Origin: Chengkuizengella marina
GTDB lineage: Bacteria; Bacillota; Bacilli; Paenibacillales; KCTC-33759
Assembly: GCF_009910845.1 (NCBI RefSeq)
Contig: NZ_SIJB01000004.1
Span: 1-64,000 of the forward strand
Reading direction: 5' to 3'
DNA length: 64,000 nucleotides
The notes beneath the pieces were generated by a model that worked only from the letters and a program-made list of their open reading frames with translations, did not search any database and had not been told where the DNA came from. Positions 26,568 to 34,947 of the stretch are shown piece by piece (within the stretch, counting starts at the first letter, position 1; every line of letters begins with the position of its first letter). The position numbers were made by a program, and so were the translations under genes.

Positions 26568-27352
26568 AAAAAATAACATTAGTTTTAGTGATTGCATTTT
26601 TAACAATTAGCCTGAATTTCCCAACAGAAACATTTGCTTCACCATCAGGGACGTATTGGTATAAGGGTGCAGCTAATAATAAGGATTATTCTACTAATGG
26701 TAGTAATTATAGTTCATCAAGTCACGAAACATCTACTATGACAGTAAATGCATGGATGAGTAGCTCAACTGCTGAAGCTCGTGTTAATGTAAGAGGCTTT
26801 GCTCGTTATGAAAGTATTCAACGTATAACTGGTCAAAGTCAAGTGAAAGTTGACTATATTAAAGCAGGTTTAGCTGATGCAGATTCAAGAAGTACAATGT
26901 GGATCGATGGCCGTTCCCCAAGTGAAAGTAATAGCGCATGTATTCCTGAAGCTGTATATGATTTAGCAGCATTCACTTATTTAGCTGATGTAGTTAAAGT
27001 AATAACAAATGGGGTTTGTAGTTCAACAGAATATTTTTCAGCTGGTGAACCTTCTGGATATGATAATAAAGGAATAAAATTCTATGATACTTTTGGATTG
27101 CCTTTATCAGTTGGCGCAGACAATAGTTATGACGCATGGCACGTTGAAACTTATGCTAACGATCGTGCAGAGAGCGGCTATACTACAGGAGTTAATGCAT
27201 GGTTTAAATTTTCTATTGGAGAGAGGAATTATTACAACTACACATTTAGACCTTATGTAAGTATAGGATATACAGTTAAACAAGATTTTATGTTTTCTTA
27301 TCCAGTATATTCAGGTTATGCACAAGGTTACTATACAATTAATACTAACTAA
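26558..27352 (+). CDS. Secreted Ser/Tyr-rich protein of unknown function (second gene of the cluster)
   Basis: A 264-aa protein. TTG 26558 is chosen because AGGAGGTG lies 7 bases before it and the following residues form a clean signal peptide (KKITLVLVIAFLTISLNF, cleavage near FA-SP). The in-frame ATG at 26519 lacks a binding site and would bury the signal. The mature part is rich in Ser, Tyr and Asn, has two cysteines about 30 residues apart that could form a disulfide, and ends in an aromatic-rich stretch (FMFSYPVYSGYAQGYYTINT). It looks like a beta-rich extracellular protein. No family is recognised. Confidence 0.7.
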   Translation: MELKKITLVLVIAFLTISLNFPTETFASPSGTYWYKGAANNKDYSTNGSNYSSSSHETSTMTVNAWMSSSTAEARVNVRGFARYESIQRITGQSQVKVDYIKAGLADADSRSTMWIDGRSPSESNSACIPEAVYDLAAFTYLADVVKVITNGVCSSTEYFSAGEPSGYDNKGIKFYDTFGLPLSVGADNSYDAWHVETYANDRAESGYTTGVNAWFKFSIGERNYYNYTFRPYVSIGYTVKQDFMFSYPVYSGYAQGYYTINTN

Positions 27353-27416
27353 CATACTATAATAAGAAGAGCATGACTTCTTGATTTGTTAACAAAAATA
27401 ATAAGGAGATTATAGT

Positions 27417-27557
27417 ATGTATAAAATTTTCTTTTATCTAGTTCTGTTACTAGCCTTACCTTTTGTATTAGCTGCAGGAATTATTCCATTTTTGATTAGT
27501 TTATTTTTTGTTCTTCTTGCCATTATATTAGTTAAAATTATAACTAAAGAAAAATGA
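27417..27557 (+). CDS. Small hydrophobic membrane protein (46 aa, third gene of the cluster)
   Basis: ATAAGGAGATTATAGT precedes ATG 27417. The 46 residues are almost entirely hydrophobic (FFYLVLLLALPFVLAAGIIP, then FLISLFFVLLAIILVK) with a basic end KIITKEK, giving two membrane spans or one long hairpin. It lies 64 bases after the second secreted protein gene on the same strand. Such a peptide could be an immunity-type or anchoring partner; this is speculation. Confidence 0.6.
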   Translation: MYKIFFYLVLLLALPFVLAAGIIPFLISLFFVLLAIILVKIITKEK

Positions 27558-27684
27558 ATTGAATTTAATGTTGAATAGAGATCTATTAAAAGATAGTAAA
27601 ACAAATGGGGACTATTCAAAGTAGATTTTCCTACTGAAGATAGTTGTAGTTTTAAAAGAAAATCAATTGTAAAAAAGATTGATT

Positions 27685-27723
27685 AAAACTCATGAATTAG
27701 AAAGTGATATTCATGAGTTTTTT
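27685..27723 (+). terminator. Terminator after the secreted-protein cluster
   Basis: AAAACTCATGAA pairs with TTCATGAGTTTT, a 12-bp perfect stem with a 13-base loop and a T-run. It lies 128 bases after the small membrane protein. Confidence 0.85.
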
Positions 27724-27864
27724 AACTTTTATATTCTACAATAGGGTGATATTGTTGAAGGTGATATTTGAAATAAAAGTAAAGGACAACCCTAGTAAGA
27801 GTAATACCTATTATAGAAAATGATCCATCTTTTTTATAAAAACCATGTAGTTAATATCCATTCC

Positions 27865-27908
27865 AGAATCCATTTTGATCAATCTTTCTTTCAAAATGGA
27901 TTCTTTTT
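27865..27908 (+). terminator. Second terminator without an assigned gene
   Basis: AGAATCCATTTTGA pairs perfectly with TCAAAATGGATTCT over a 12-base loop, then five T. It could end a short RNA from 27724-27864 or be left from a deleted gene. Confidence 0.8.
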
Positions 27909-28332
27909 GTTTGCCATAGAATACGGGTCTGAATGAAATTTTAGATCAAACTATACTGTATTTTAAACTTACACCTACCAATAAACGGGGAATGAATTCA
28001 TTGCTCCTGCAAAAAAATACGCTTATACAAATTTTGAACCATAATTTAATGAACCAAGTATGCTAATATTGATTCCATTAAAAAGATCAGCAGTTTCCTC
28101 CTAAAGATTACACCCATGACAGAAGCATAAAAAAACCTTTAAGGAATAATTCCTTCTATTCGATCATGTATTATTGATCAGCAGCAATATGGTATCATCA
28201 ACCTCTAATTCTTTAAGTTTTTTTTAATTATGTAAATAATTACAAAATAGTAAATGAGATGGTATAATAAAAAAATATAAGGTTAAAATTTGAGAATGAA
28301 TCAATTCTCATTAGAAAAAGGTGAGCAATATT

Positions 28333-28620
28333 ATGGATAAAACTAGGAGGTCACTTCAAAATTTTTTTTATGAAAGAGAATGGAAAAATTGTGAGTTTAA
28401 AGTTTTACATAATGATAAACATCATTATATTAATATGGACTCCTTAATAGACTTAATAGTTGACCATACACATCCAGAAATGCAGCAAAAGGTATATGAA
28501 ACAATGATTGATATTGAAGAAAAGGAAGGAAATATGTATGCCTTTTTGAAGCATTTATATAAAATTTATTTAATTTCACATTATCATGGGAAATCAAATC
28601 AATATTATATCGTTTTTTAG
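28333..28620 (+). CDS. Hypothetical small protein (95 aa)
   Basis: ATG 28333 follows AAAGGTGAG. The 95-aa protein is hydrophilic, rich in His, Tyr and Lys (LHNDKHHYINMDSLIDLIVD), and without a signal or membrane segment. The helix-rich pattern (HPEMQQKVYETMIDIEEKEG) suggests a small all-alpha domain. No family is recognised. A GTG at 28321 is possible but overlaps the binding site. Confidence 0.6.
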   Translation: MDKTRRSLQNFFYEREWKNCEFKVLHNDKHHYINMDSLIDLIVDHTHPEMQQKVYETMIDIEEKEGNMYAFLKHLYKIYLISHYHGKSNQYYIVF

Positions 28621-28752
28621 TAGTTTTTTAATTAAGTTCTTATAGGAAATTATATATTTTATCTGAGGAGTCACCTATCATTACTTGGATTAATGAATGA
28701 TGACTTCTCTTTAGTTTTGTTAAAACGGATTTAAATTGTATTTTCTTTATAG

Positions 28753-29724
28753 TTATAAGTTATTAAATCTTTTTTTAGAATATTTTCTCTTTTTTAATCG
28801 TTTAAATTCTTTACCAATACTAGGCTTTAACTTTTTAGGTTTATGATTAGAACTATGCTCTACCTTAATGGTTCTATTGCTTTTACTTTTATTAATACTC
28901 CTTTTTCTCCGTTTGCCTATTGTATTCTTTTCTTGTTCTGAAGAATAATCTCTACCATAAGCTTTTCTATGCTCCAATATTTTATTAAAGAAGGTTTTAT
29001 TTTTTAAAAGTGAAAATGGGATTATATCAGGTTTTGTATTTACTTCTAAAATCCAAGGGTGAAGCTTTTGGTCCAGTGCAATGTCTATACCGTTTTCTTT
29101 TATGTTGGGAAAAGTAATATTCATTTGTTTTGCTATTTCTATTCCAAGGTTGTTTAGTTTGTTTATTAAGGCTTCTTTTTCATTTTCATTTGCACAAGAA
29201 TGATCTAATAGTTCATGAATATCACAAACCTTACCCCCACCACTAATATTTGTTACTATTTTTTTAGGATGAGATAATCTACCAAGAAATCCAGTTACTT
29301 CCCATTTCAAATGCTGATTTTGTTGTACCATGACTCTTATATCTGCATATCGGTCATTATATTTGATCAAATCGATGCCTTTTTGTACGATATGCAACCT
29401 TTTTGATTTTTTAATATGTTCATCTAGGTCTTTATATAATGTTGTATATTCATAGTAAAATTTTATATTAAGATCATTTTGAATTTCATAGATTGTTTTT
29501 TCATTTTGAGTGCTTTTTTGAATTTTCATTACACCTTTCCCGGAAGAGCCTCTACTTGGTTTAACATATACTACAATATGTTTTTCCAGCATCTCATTTA
29601 AACTCTCATAACTTACTTTTTCTGTATGGGGAATATATTTTTTTAAGTTTAGGTTATTTATCAATACTAATGTTTTTTTCCATTTGCATGAAACGTATTT
29701 TTTATTGTTTTGTTTTAAATCCAT
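28753..29724 (-). CDS. YheC/YheD-family ATP-grasp protein with a long basic tail
   Basis: A 323-aa protein related to the endospore coat-associated YheC/YheD proteins. The ATP-grasp elements are VVYVKPSRGSSGKGVMKI (residues 51-68), LIKYNDRYADIRVMVQ and the metal-binding end NGIDIALDQKLHPWILEVNT. After about residue 255 comes a Lys/Arg/Ser-rich tail (GKRRKRSINKSKSNRTIK, then KRLKKRKYSKKRF) not usual for the family; it may bind polyanions such as DNA or teichoic acid. Only a distant AAGGAG (14 bases) precedes the ATG. Confidence 0.8.
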   Translation of the reverse strand: MDLKQNNKKYVSCKWKKTLVLINNLNLKKYIPHTEKVSYESLNEMLEKHIVVYVKPSRGSSGKGVMKIQKSTQNEKTIYEIQNDLNIKFYYEYTTLYKDLDEHIKKSKRLHIVQKGIDLIKYNDRYADIRVMVQQNQHLKWEVTGFLGRLSHPKKIVTNISGGGKVCDIHELLDHSCANENEKEALINKLNNLGIEIAKQMNITFPNIKENGIDIALDQKLHPWILEVNTKPDIIPFSLLKNKTFFNKILEHRKAYGRDYSSEQEKNTIGKRRKRSINKSKSNRTIKVEHSSNHKPKKLKPSIGKEFKRLKKRKYSKKRFNNL

Positions 29725-30116
29725 TATTAGAATGACATCTCCTTTATTTTGTAGATAAATTATTTAGACTTTAAAAAAAATCCATATAGTGAATTTTTTT
29801 GAAACTAAGAATAATTTATTGTACGTTGCAGCACGCATGATTGCATGTTTCATGGCCTATTTCAAATGAATTAATTTAATAAAATAAATTAACTGAATAT
29901 TCAGAAAATACTGGAAATTAACATGGGATATAGTATACACTAAGGAGAGTAATAGCAATAATAAAAAAATTCATGCCCTTTAAATCAATGAAATATAAAT
30001 ATCTATGTTTATAGTACTTTTCTTTCAAGTTATTTTATATAGAAAAGAGGTGAAACTTTCAACAGTGTTTTGAAAACGATTTCATGTTTGGTAATATGAT
30101 AAAAAGGAGAGGTAAA
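29725..30116. other. Intergenic region upstream of the GH81 gene
   Basis: This 392-base AT-rich stretch contains the control region of the divergent YheC/D and GH81 genes, with the cre site at its right end. No further gene is seen. Confidence 0.5.
30071..30084. promoter_or_regulatory. cre site for CcpA (GH81 gene)
   Basis: TGAAAACGATTTCA fits the consensus TGWAANCGNTNWCA in all 14 positions. It lies 33 bases before the GH81 start, a position where bound CcpA would repress in good carbon supply. Confidence 0.75.
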
Positions 30117-33100
30117 ATGAAAAGAACATTTTATGTTTTACTAGCTGTGTTAATGGTCTCTGCTAGTCTTTTAGCTCCGAATCATTTAACTTTTGCAGAA
30201 ATATCTGAAGATGACGTAGCAGTAGGCGAGGGGGGATACTCAACGGTAACTAAAGGAGGCCAGCTTTATAATTGGGTATATGAAAATGAACGCAGAACAC
30301 CGCAAGATATAGATTATACGACAAGCAATTTTGATAACAAGCCGCTATCTACAAATGATTGGATTAGCTCCGTTGTATGGCTGCAATACTCAGGTGCACT
30401 TTATGCACACCCATTAGCGTTTAAAGCTGTAAATTCAGGATTTCAAATCAGTAATCCACCAAAAACGTTGAATGTGTTATTAGATGATGAAAATGAAGTT
30501 GAAAGAGAAATCAGGCCAGGTCATGTCGATTTGGAAGTGCAAGCAACTACCTTTTCACCTGCAGCCGCTTTAGCAGACAAAATCACAGATTGGTCTGCAG
30601 ATATTGTAATGCCTAGTGCAGATGGTTCTAAAAATATGAAAGTAACGATTGGACATGGTAGCCCATATGCTTATTTTACTTTTGATGGAGCGGATCCTAA
30701 AATAGTGTTTAAAAATGCTGCTATGATTTTAAGAAATGACGGATCACACATACAATTATCTATTAATAATAACGGACAAACGAATGTTTATGGCATTTAC
30801 GGTCCTTCTGGAACAACTTGGACAAATAATGGTTCAGAACTTGTTGCTGATTTGCCAGCAGGTAAACCATTTATATCCATAGCTGGGTTGCCTGATAGTA
30901 GCGTTGATACGTACAATTTGTTTATGGATCATGCATTTGCTTTTGTTACGGATACCAGGGTGGAATGGAATTATGATGAAGCAAGCAGTACCGTAACTAC
31001 TGACTATATTATATCGACAACACCAATGGAAGGTTCAAACACAGATACGATCACAGCGATTTATCCTCATCAATGGAGAAATAATCCGCTTATTCATGCC
31101 TCTCAATATTTACATTCATATAATACAATCAGAGGAAAAATGAAAACGCTTTCTGGACAAGGTTTTTCAACACAATATGTGTACAATGGAATTTTGCCAT
31201 ATATGCCTGAATTAACAGACCCAAATGATATTGCAAGATTAGAAGGATACGTACAGGAATATTATGATTACGGAAAAACGCTGGATCCTAACTTTGTACA
31301 GTATGGGGTAGATGGTGGATTTTCAGGATATGACACGTATTGGATGGGGAAAAACTTAGGTAGAATTTCAAATGTTCTTCCAATCACTACACAACTAGAT
31401 GATACATTTAAACAGTCTGAACTTGTACAATCGATTAAAGCTACGTTGGAGTGGTGGTTTACTCCTACAAAGTATAATGAAACGGGTGCAAAAGTAAATG
31501 ACAATTATTTTTATTACGATGACCACTGGAAAACATTGATCGGCTACGCTACAAGTTATGGTTCTGCAAGTGAAATGAACGATCATCATTTTCATTACGG
31601 TTATTGGATTTACGCAGCTGCACAAATAGCTCTATTAGAACCAGATTCTCCAGATGCTTGGTATCAAAATGATCAATGGGGAGGTATGGTGAATCAATTA
31701 GTTCAAGACATTGCAACAACGGATCGTCAGTCAAATGATTACTTATTCCTGAGAAATTTTGACCCGTATGCAGGTCATTCCTGGGCTAATGGGGTAGGTT
31801 ATTCTCCGAATAGCGGGGGACATAGCTGGGAGCATGCAGGGAATAATCAGGAATCTTCATCTGAAGCGATGAACGCATGGGCAGCTTTAATTTTATGGGG
31901 AATTGCAACAGGAGATACTGAAATAAGAGATGTTGGAATTTATATGTATACAACGGAAAGAGAAGCTATTAATAACTATTGGTTTGATTTATATGGTGAC
32001 GTGTTTGATCTAGAGTATACAAACGATGGTGATACGGCCGTCATGGTATGGGGAGGGAAATATAACCATATCACTTGGTGGACTGAAGAACCGATTGAAG
32101 CTCATGGAATTCAAATGTTACCTGTTACGGGAGCTTCATTATACTTGGGATTAGATCCAAATTATGTGAAAAATAACTATGATAGAGCTTATGCAGAATT
32201 TCCAAATTATTTAGAGAAAAAAGCACAGTATGGTTGGCCAGGGTTAGATAATATCAATACATGGCAAGATATTATGCTTTCTTACTATGCTTTATATGAT
32301 CCAGCCGAAGCGCTGTTAAGATGGAAAGATACAAATGAAGAGCTTGATCCTGCTATAGGAATTGAATTCGGGGAATCAAGAGCACGCACATACCACTGGA
32401 TGAGATCCTTAGATGTATACGGTTTACCAAATTTCGATATCACGGCAAATACTCCCCTTTATGGTGTGCTTACTAAAGATGGGTTGAACACCTATGTTGC
32501 TTATAATGCAAGTAGTGCAGCTAATACAGTCACTTTCTCAGATTGTTATGAATTATCGGTTCCAGCAAACTCCATGGCTCAACAAACAGCAGTAAGTCCA
32601 GGTGGGGATTGTTCAGGTAACCCTATAGATGAAGAACCGCCTAGTACTCCTACAAATTTAACTTCAGTAGGAAGTACAGAGACAACTGTTGAATTAAACT
32701 GGGGAGCTTCCACAGATAATAGAGGAGTAACAGGTTACGATGTATACCAAGTAGTTAATGGAAATACATCCGTATTTGTAGGAACAACCGAAACAACAAG
32801 TTATACAGTAACGAATTTAGAATCAAATACAACCTATACATTTGAAGTAAAGGCGAAGGATGCGGCAGGAAATGAATCAGCTGCTAGCAATAGAGTAACA
32901 GTAAATACTGATCTTCCAGATACTGAGTCACCGACGGCTCCAGGAAATTTAGTTGAAGGAAACATAACAGATACAACAGTAGATTTAAGCTGGGATGCAT
33001 CCATAGATAATAGAGGTGTAGTAGATTACGATGTATATGAAGTGATTAATGGAAATACCTCTGTTATTGTAGGAACAACGGCAACTACAAGTTTTACTGT

Positions 33101-34370
33101 AACAAATTTAGAATCAGATACAACCTATACATTTGAAGTGAAAGCGAAGGATGCAGCAGGAAATGAATCTTCTGCTAGTAATAGATTAACAGTAACAACT
33201 GATGTACCAGATACAGAGCCACCGACGGCTCCAGGAAATTTAATTGCAGCAAACATAACAGATACAACAGTAGATTTAAGTTGGGGCGCTTCTACAGATA
33301 ACAGAGGTGTGGCAGGATATGATGTATATCAAGTAGTTGGTAACTCAAGTGTTTATGTAGGAACAACATTATCTGAAAGTTATACAGTAACGAACTTATT
33401 AGATAATACTACGTATACATTCGCAGTCAAAGCAAAGGATGCAGCAGGAAATGAATCATCAACAAGTAATCAGGTAACAATTACAACATTAGAAGGGGAT
33501 ACTGTGATAACGGAGCCAAACTATACGATAGAAATTATTGATGGAGATTCAGCAGTTACTATGAAATTCACACCAACTGGAGCGGCATCTAACTTTGTAG
33601 ATCTTCATTATAAAGTGAATAACGGAGGGCAGATTAATGTAGGTACAATGAATAATAACGGTACATGGGAATACGTGATATCTGGAGTGAGTGAAGGTGA
33701 TGTGATTGATTTCTTTTATACTTATACACTTGGTACCCCTGCTTATGATTCCCCTGAATATAGTTATACTGTGGGCTCATCTCCAGGAGGTGGAAATCCA
33801 CCAGATACAACAGTACCAAGCACACCTTCAAACCTAACGGCATCAGGAATTACACAAACTTCAGTGGATTTAAGTTGGAATGCCTCCTCAGATAATGTAG
33901 GGGTAATAGCTTACGATATTTATCAAGGTTCAACAAATGTTGGTTCATCAACGTCTACATCGTATACAGTGACAGGACTTTCACCAAATACAACCTATAC
34001 ATTTGATGTAAGAGCAAGGGATGCCGCTGGTAATGAATCACCTAGTAGCATGATTACAATCACTACACTAGAATCCTCTCCAGGAGGAGGCACTACAATT
34101 ATTGAAGATGATTATACGATAGAAATTATAGATATAGGCTTAGCAGTGACCTTTAAATTCACACCAACTGGAGCAACCTCTAACTTTGTGGACTTACATT
34201 ATAAAGTGAACAATGGTGGACAAATCAATGTACGTACAATGAACAACAATGGAACCTGGGAATATGAAATCTCAGGAGTAAATCAAGGGGATGTAATTGA
34301 ATTTTTCTATACGTACACATTAGGCACCCCTGCTTATGATTCCCCTAAGTATGTTTATACTGTGCAATAA
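30117..34370 (+). CDS. Secreted GH81 endo-beta-1,3-glucanase with FN3 and CBM56 modules
   Basis: A 1417-aa exported enzyme. After a signal peptide (cleavage near FA-EI, residue 27) the GH81 domain covers about 50-830, with NDWISSVVWLQYSGALYAHP, Asp489 in NDHHFHYGYW, and Glu579/Glu583 in NNQESSSEAMNAW, the residues tied to catalysis in this family. Three FN3 modules follow (about 840-1122), then CBM56 (1135-1225), a fourth FN3 (1230-1320) and a second CBM56 (1331-1417). CBM56 binds beta-1,3-glucan. ATG 30117 follows AAAAGGAGAGG; an ATG at 30084 overlaps the cre site. Confidence 0.9.
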   Translation: MKRTFYVLLAVLMVSASLLAPNHLTFAEISEDDVAVGEGGYSTVTKGGQLYNWVYENERRTPQDIDYTTSNFDNKPLSTNDWISSVVWLQYSGALYAHPLAFKAVNSGFQISNPPKTLNVLLDDENEVEREIRPGHVDLEVQATTFSPAAALADKITDWSADIVMPSADGSKNMKVTIGHGSPYAYFTFDGADPKIVFKNAAMILRNDGSHIQLSINNNGQTNVYGIYGPSGTTWTNNGSELVADLPAGKPFISIAGLPDSSVDTYNLFMDHAFAFVTDTRVEWNYDEASSTVTTDYIISTTPMEGSNTDTITAIYPHQWRNNPLIHASQYLHSYNTIRGKMKTLSGQGFSTQYVYNGILPYMPELTDPNDIARLEGYVQEYYDYGKTLDPNFVQYGVDGGFSGYDTYWMGKNLGRISNVLPITTQLDDTFKQSELVQSIKATLEWWFTPTKYNETGAKVNDNYFYYDDHWKTLIGYATSYGSASEMNDHHFHYGYWIYAAAQIALLEPDSPDAWYQNDQWGGMVNQLVQDIATTDRQSNDYLFLRNFDPYAGHSWANGVGYSPNSGGHSWEHAGNNQESSSEAMNAWAALILWGIATGDTEIRDVGIYMYTTEREAINNYWFDLYGDVFDLEYTNDGDTAVMVWGGKYNHITWWTEEPIEAHGIQMLPVTGASLYLGLDPNYVKNNYDRAYAEFPNYLEKKAQYGWPGLDNINTWQDIMLSYYALYDPAEALLRWKDTNEELDPAIGIEFGESRARTYHWMRSLDVYGLPNFDITANTPLYGVLTKDGLNTYVAYNASSAANTVTFSDCYELSVPANSMAQQTAVSPGGDCSGNPIDEEPPSTPTNLTSVGSTETTVELNWGASTDNRGVTGYDVYQVVNGNTSVFVGTTETTSYTVTNLESNTTYTFEVKAKDAAGNESAASNRVTVNTDLPDTESPTAPGNLVEGNITDTTVDLSWDASIDNRGVVDYDVYEVINGNTSVIVGTTATTSFTVTNLESDTTYTFEVKAKDAAGNESSASNRLTVTTDVPDTEPPTAPGNLIAANITDTTVDLSWGASTDNRGVAGYDVYQVVGNSSVYVGTTLSESYTVTNLLDNTTYTFAVKAKDAAGNESSTSNQVTITTLEGDTVITEPNYTIEIIDGDSAVTMKFTPTGAASNFVDLHYKVNNGGQINVGTMNNNGTWEYVISGVSEGDVIDFFYTYTLGTPAYDSPEYSYTVGSSPGGGNPPDTTVPSTPSNLTASGITQTSVDLSWNASSDNVGVIAYDIYQGSTNVGSSTSTSYTVTGLSPNTTYTFDVRARDAAGNESPSSMITITTLESSPGGGTTIIEDDYTIEIIDIGLAVTFKFTPTGATSNFVDLHYKVNNGGQINVRTMNNNGTWEYEISGVNQGDVIEFFYTYTLGTPAYDSPKYVYTVQ
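32635..33480 (+). repeat. Three tandem FN3-coding repeats
   Basis: Three units of about 290 bases encode near-identical FN3 domains; segments such as TTYTFEVKAKDAAGNES and WGASTDNRG recur with few changes. A fourth, more diverged unit lies at 33800-34075. This points to recent internal duplication. Confidence 0.85.
33519..34367 (+). repeat. Duplicated CBM56-coding segments
   Basis: Segments 33519-33771 and 34107-34367 encode modules that share FTPTGA and SNFVDLHYKVNNGGQINV with few substitutions. They bracket the fourth FN3 domain, so an FN3-CBM56 unit was probably duplicated. Confidence 0.85.
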
Positions 34371-34460
34371 ATTGAGCGTTTATAGTGACTTATCTTTTAG
34401 TGGGGGATTTTATCCCCTGCTAAAAGTCAAATGAACAGAATTAAAAAAAGAGTAAACAAA

Positions 34461-34490
34461 AAAACACCATAAAAACTGGTGTTTTATTTT
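34461..34490. terminator. Bidirectional terminator
   Basis: AAAACACCA pairs with TGGTGTTTT over seven bases, with T-runs on both strands, between the GH81 gene and the converging LSm-like gene. Confidence 0.75.
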
Positions 34491-34510
34491 GATAAGTTGA
34501 TATGTTTTAA

Positions 34511-34855
34511 TTAAATTAACAATAATACAATGACTAGTAAAAGGAATAGAGATAATACGAGGATACCTCCCCCTCCAAAAAAGAATCGATAATTTTGTTG
34601 TGGATAATATTGTTGTTGTGGGTAATATTGTTGTTGTGGATTGTATTGATGATTTGGGTTGGAGATTTGTAAATATAAATTATCTTGATCAACATTCACT
34701 ATCGTACCCTCAAATATATGTCCATGTATAGTTTGAATTCTAACGGGTTTGTTCATATGCTGCACGGCAATGTTATATGCTTTTTTTTTGTAATTCTGCA
34801 TAAACTCAACCTCTTGTCTAGAGGCTTGTAAAATGGCTTGTTCTTGTCGGTACAT
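34511..34855 (-). CDS. Small protein with LSm-like segment, Gln/Tyr repeats and a C-terminal membrane anchor
   Basis: A 114-aa protein. Residues 36-66 (PVRIQTIHGHIFEGTIVNVD) resemble the Sm1 strand pattern of LSm-like folds. A low-complexity segment repeats QQQYYP, and residues 95-114 form a hydrophobic tail (ILVLSLFLLLVIVLLL). GAGGTGAGGAGG precedes the ATG. The tail recalls the YjcZ proteins elsewhere in the window. A spore-surface role is possible but unproven. Confidence 0.7.
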   Translation of the reverse strand: MYRQEQAILQASRQEVEFMQNYKKKAYNIAVQHMNKPVRIQTIHGHIFEGTIVNVDQDNLYLQISNPNHQYNPQQQYYPQQQYYPQQNYRFFFGGGGILVLSLFLLLVIVLLLI

Positions 34856-34947
34856 ATTAAATCCTCCTCACCTCAATATACTTATATGTATTTGTTTAAG
34901 TGTGGTGATATGATGAAAATTTTATATAGATGAAGGGAAGTATTCAA

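Larger units (their letters stand above)
27558..28332. other. Gene-poor region with two strong hairpins
   Basis: This 775-base stretch has no convincing gene. It holds two terminator hairpins (27685-27723 and 27865-27908), a short TTG frame (about 27755-27823, 22 codons) between them, and minus-strand fragments around 28000-28110 (for example ADLFNGINISILGSLNYGSK) interrupted by stops, which look like remnants of a lost gene. Confidence 0.45.

Noticed and set aside
32635-34367. Long DNA repeats considered as a mobile element
   Set aside because: They encode FN3 and CBM56 modules within one open frame and have no transposase or terminal repeats.
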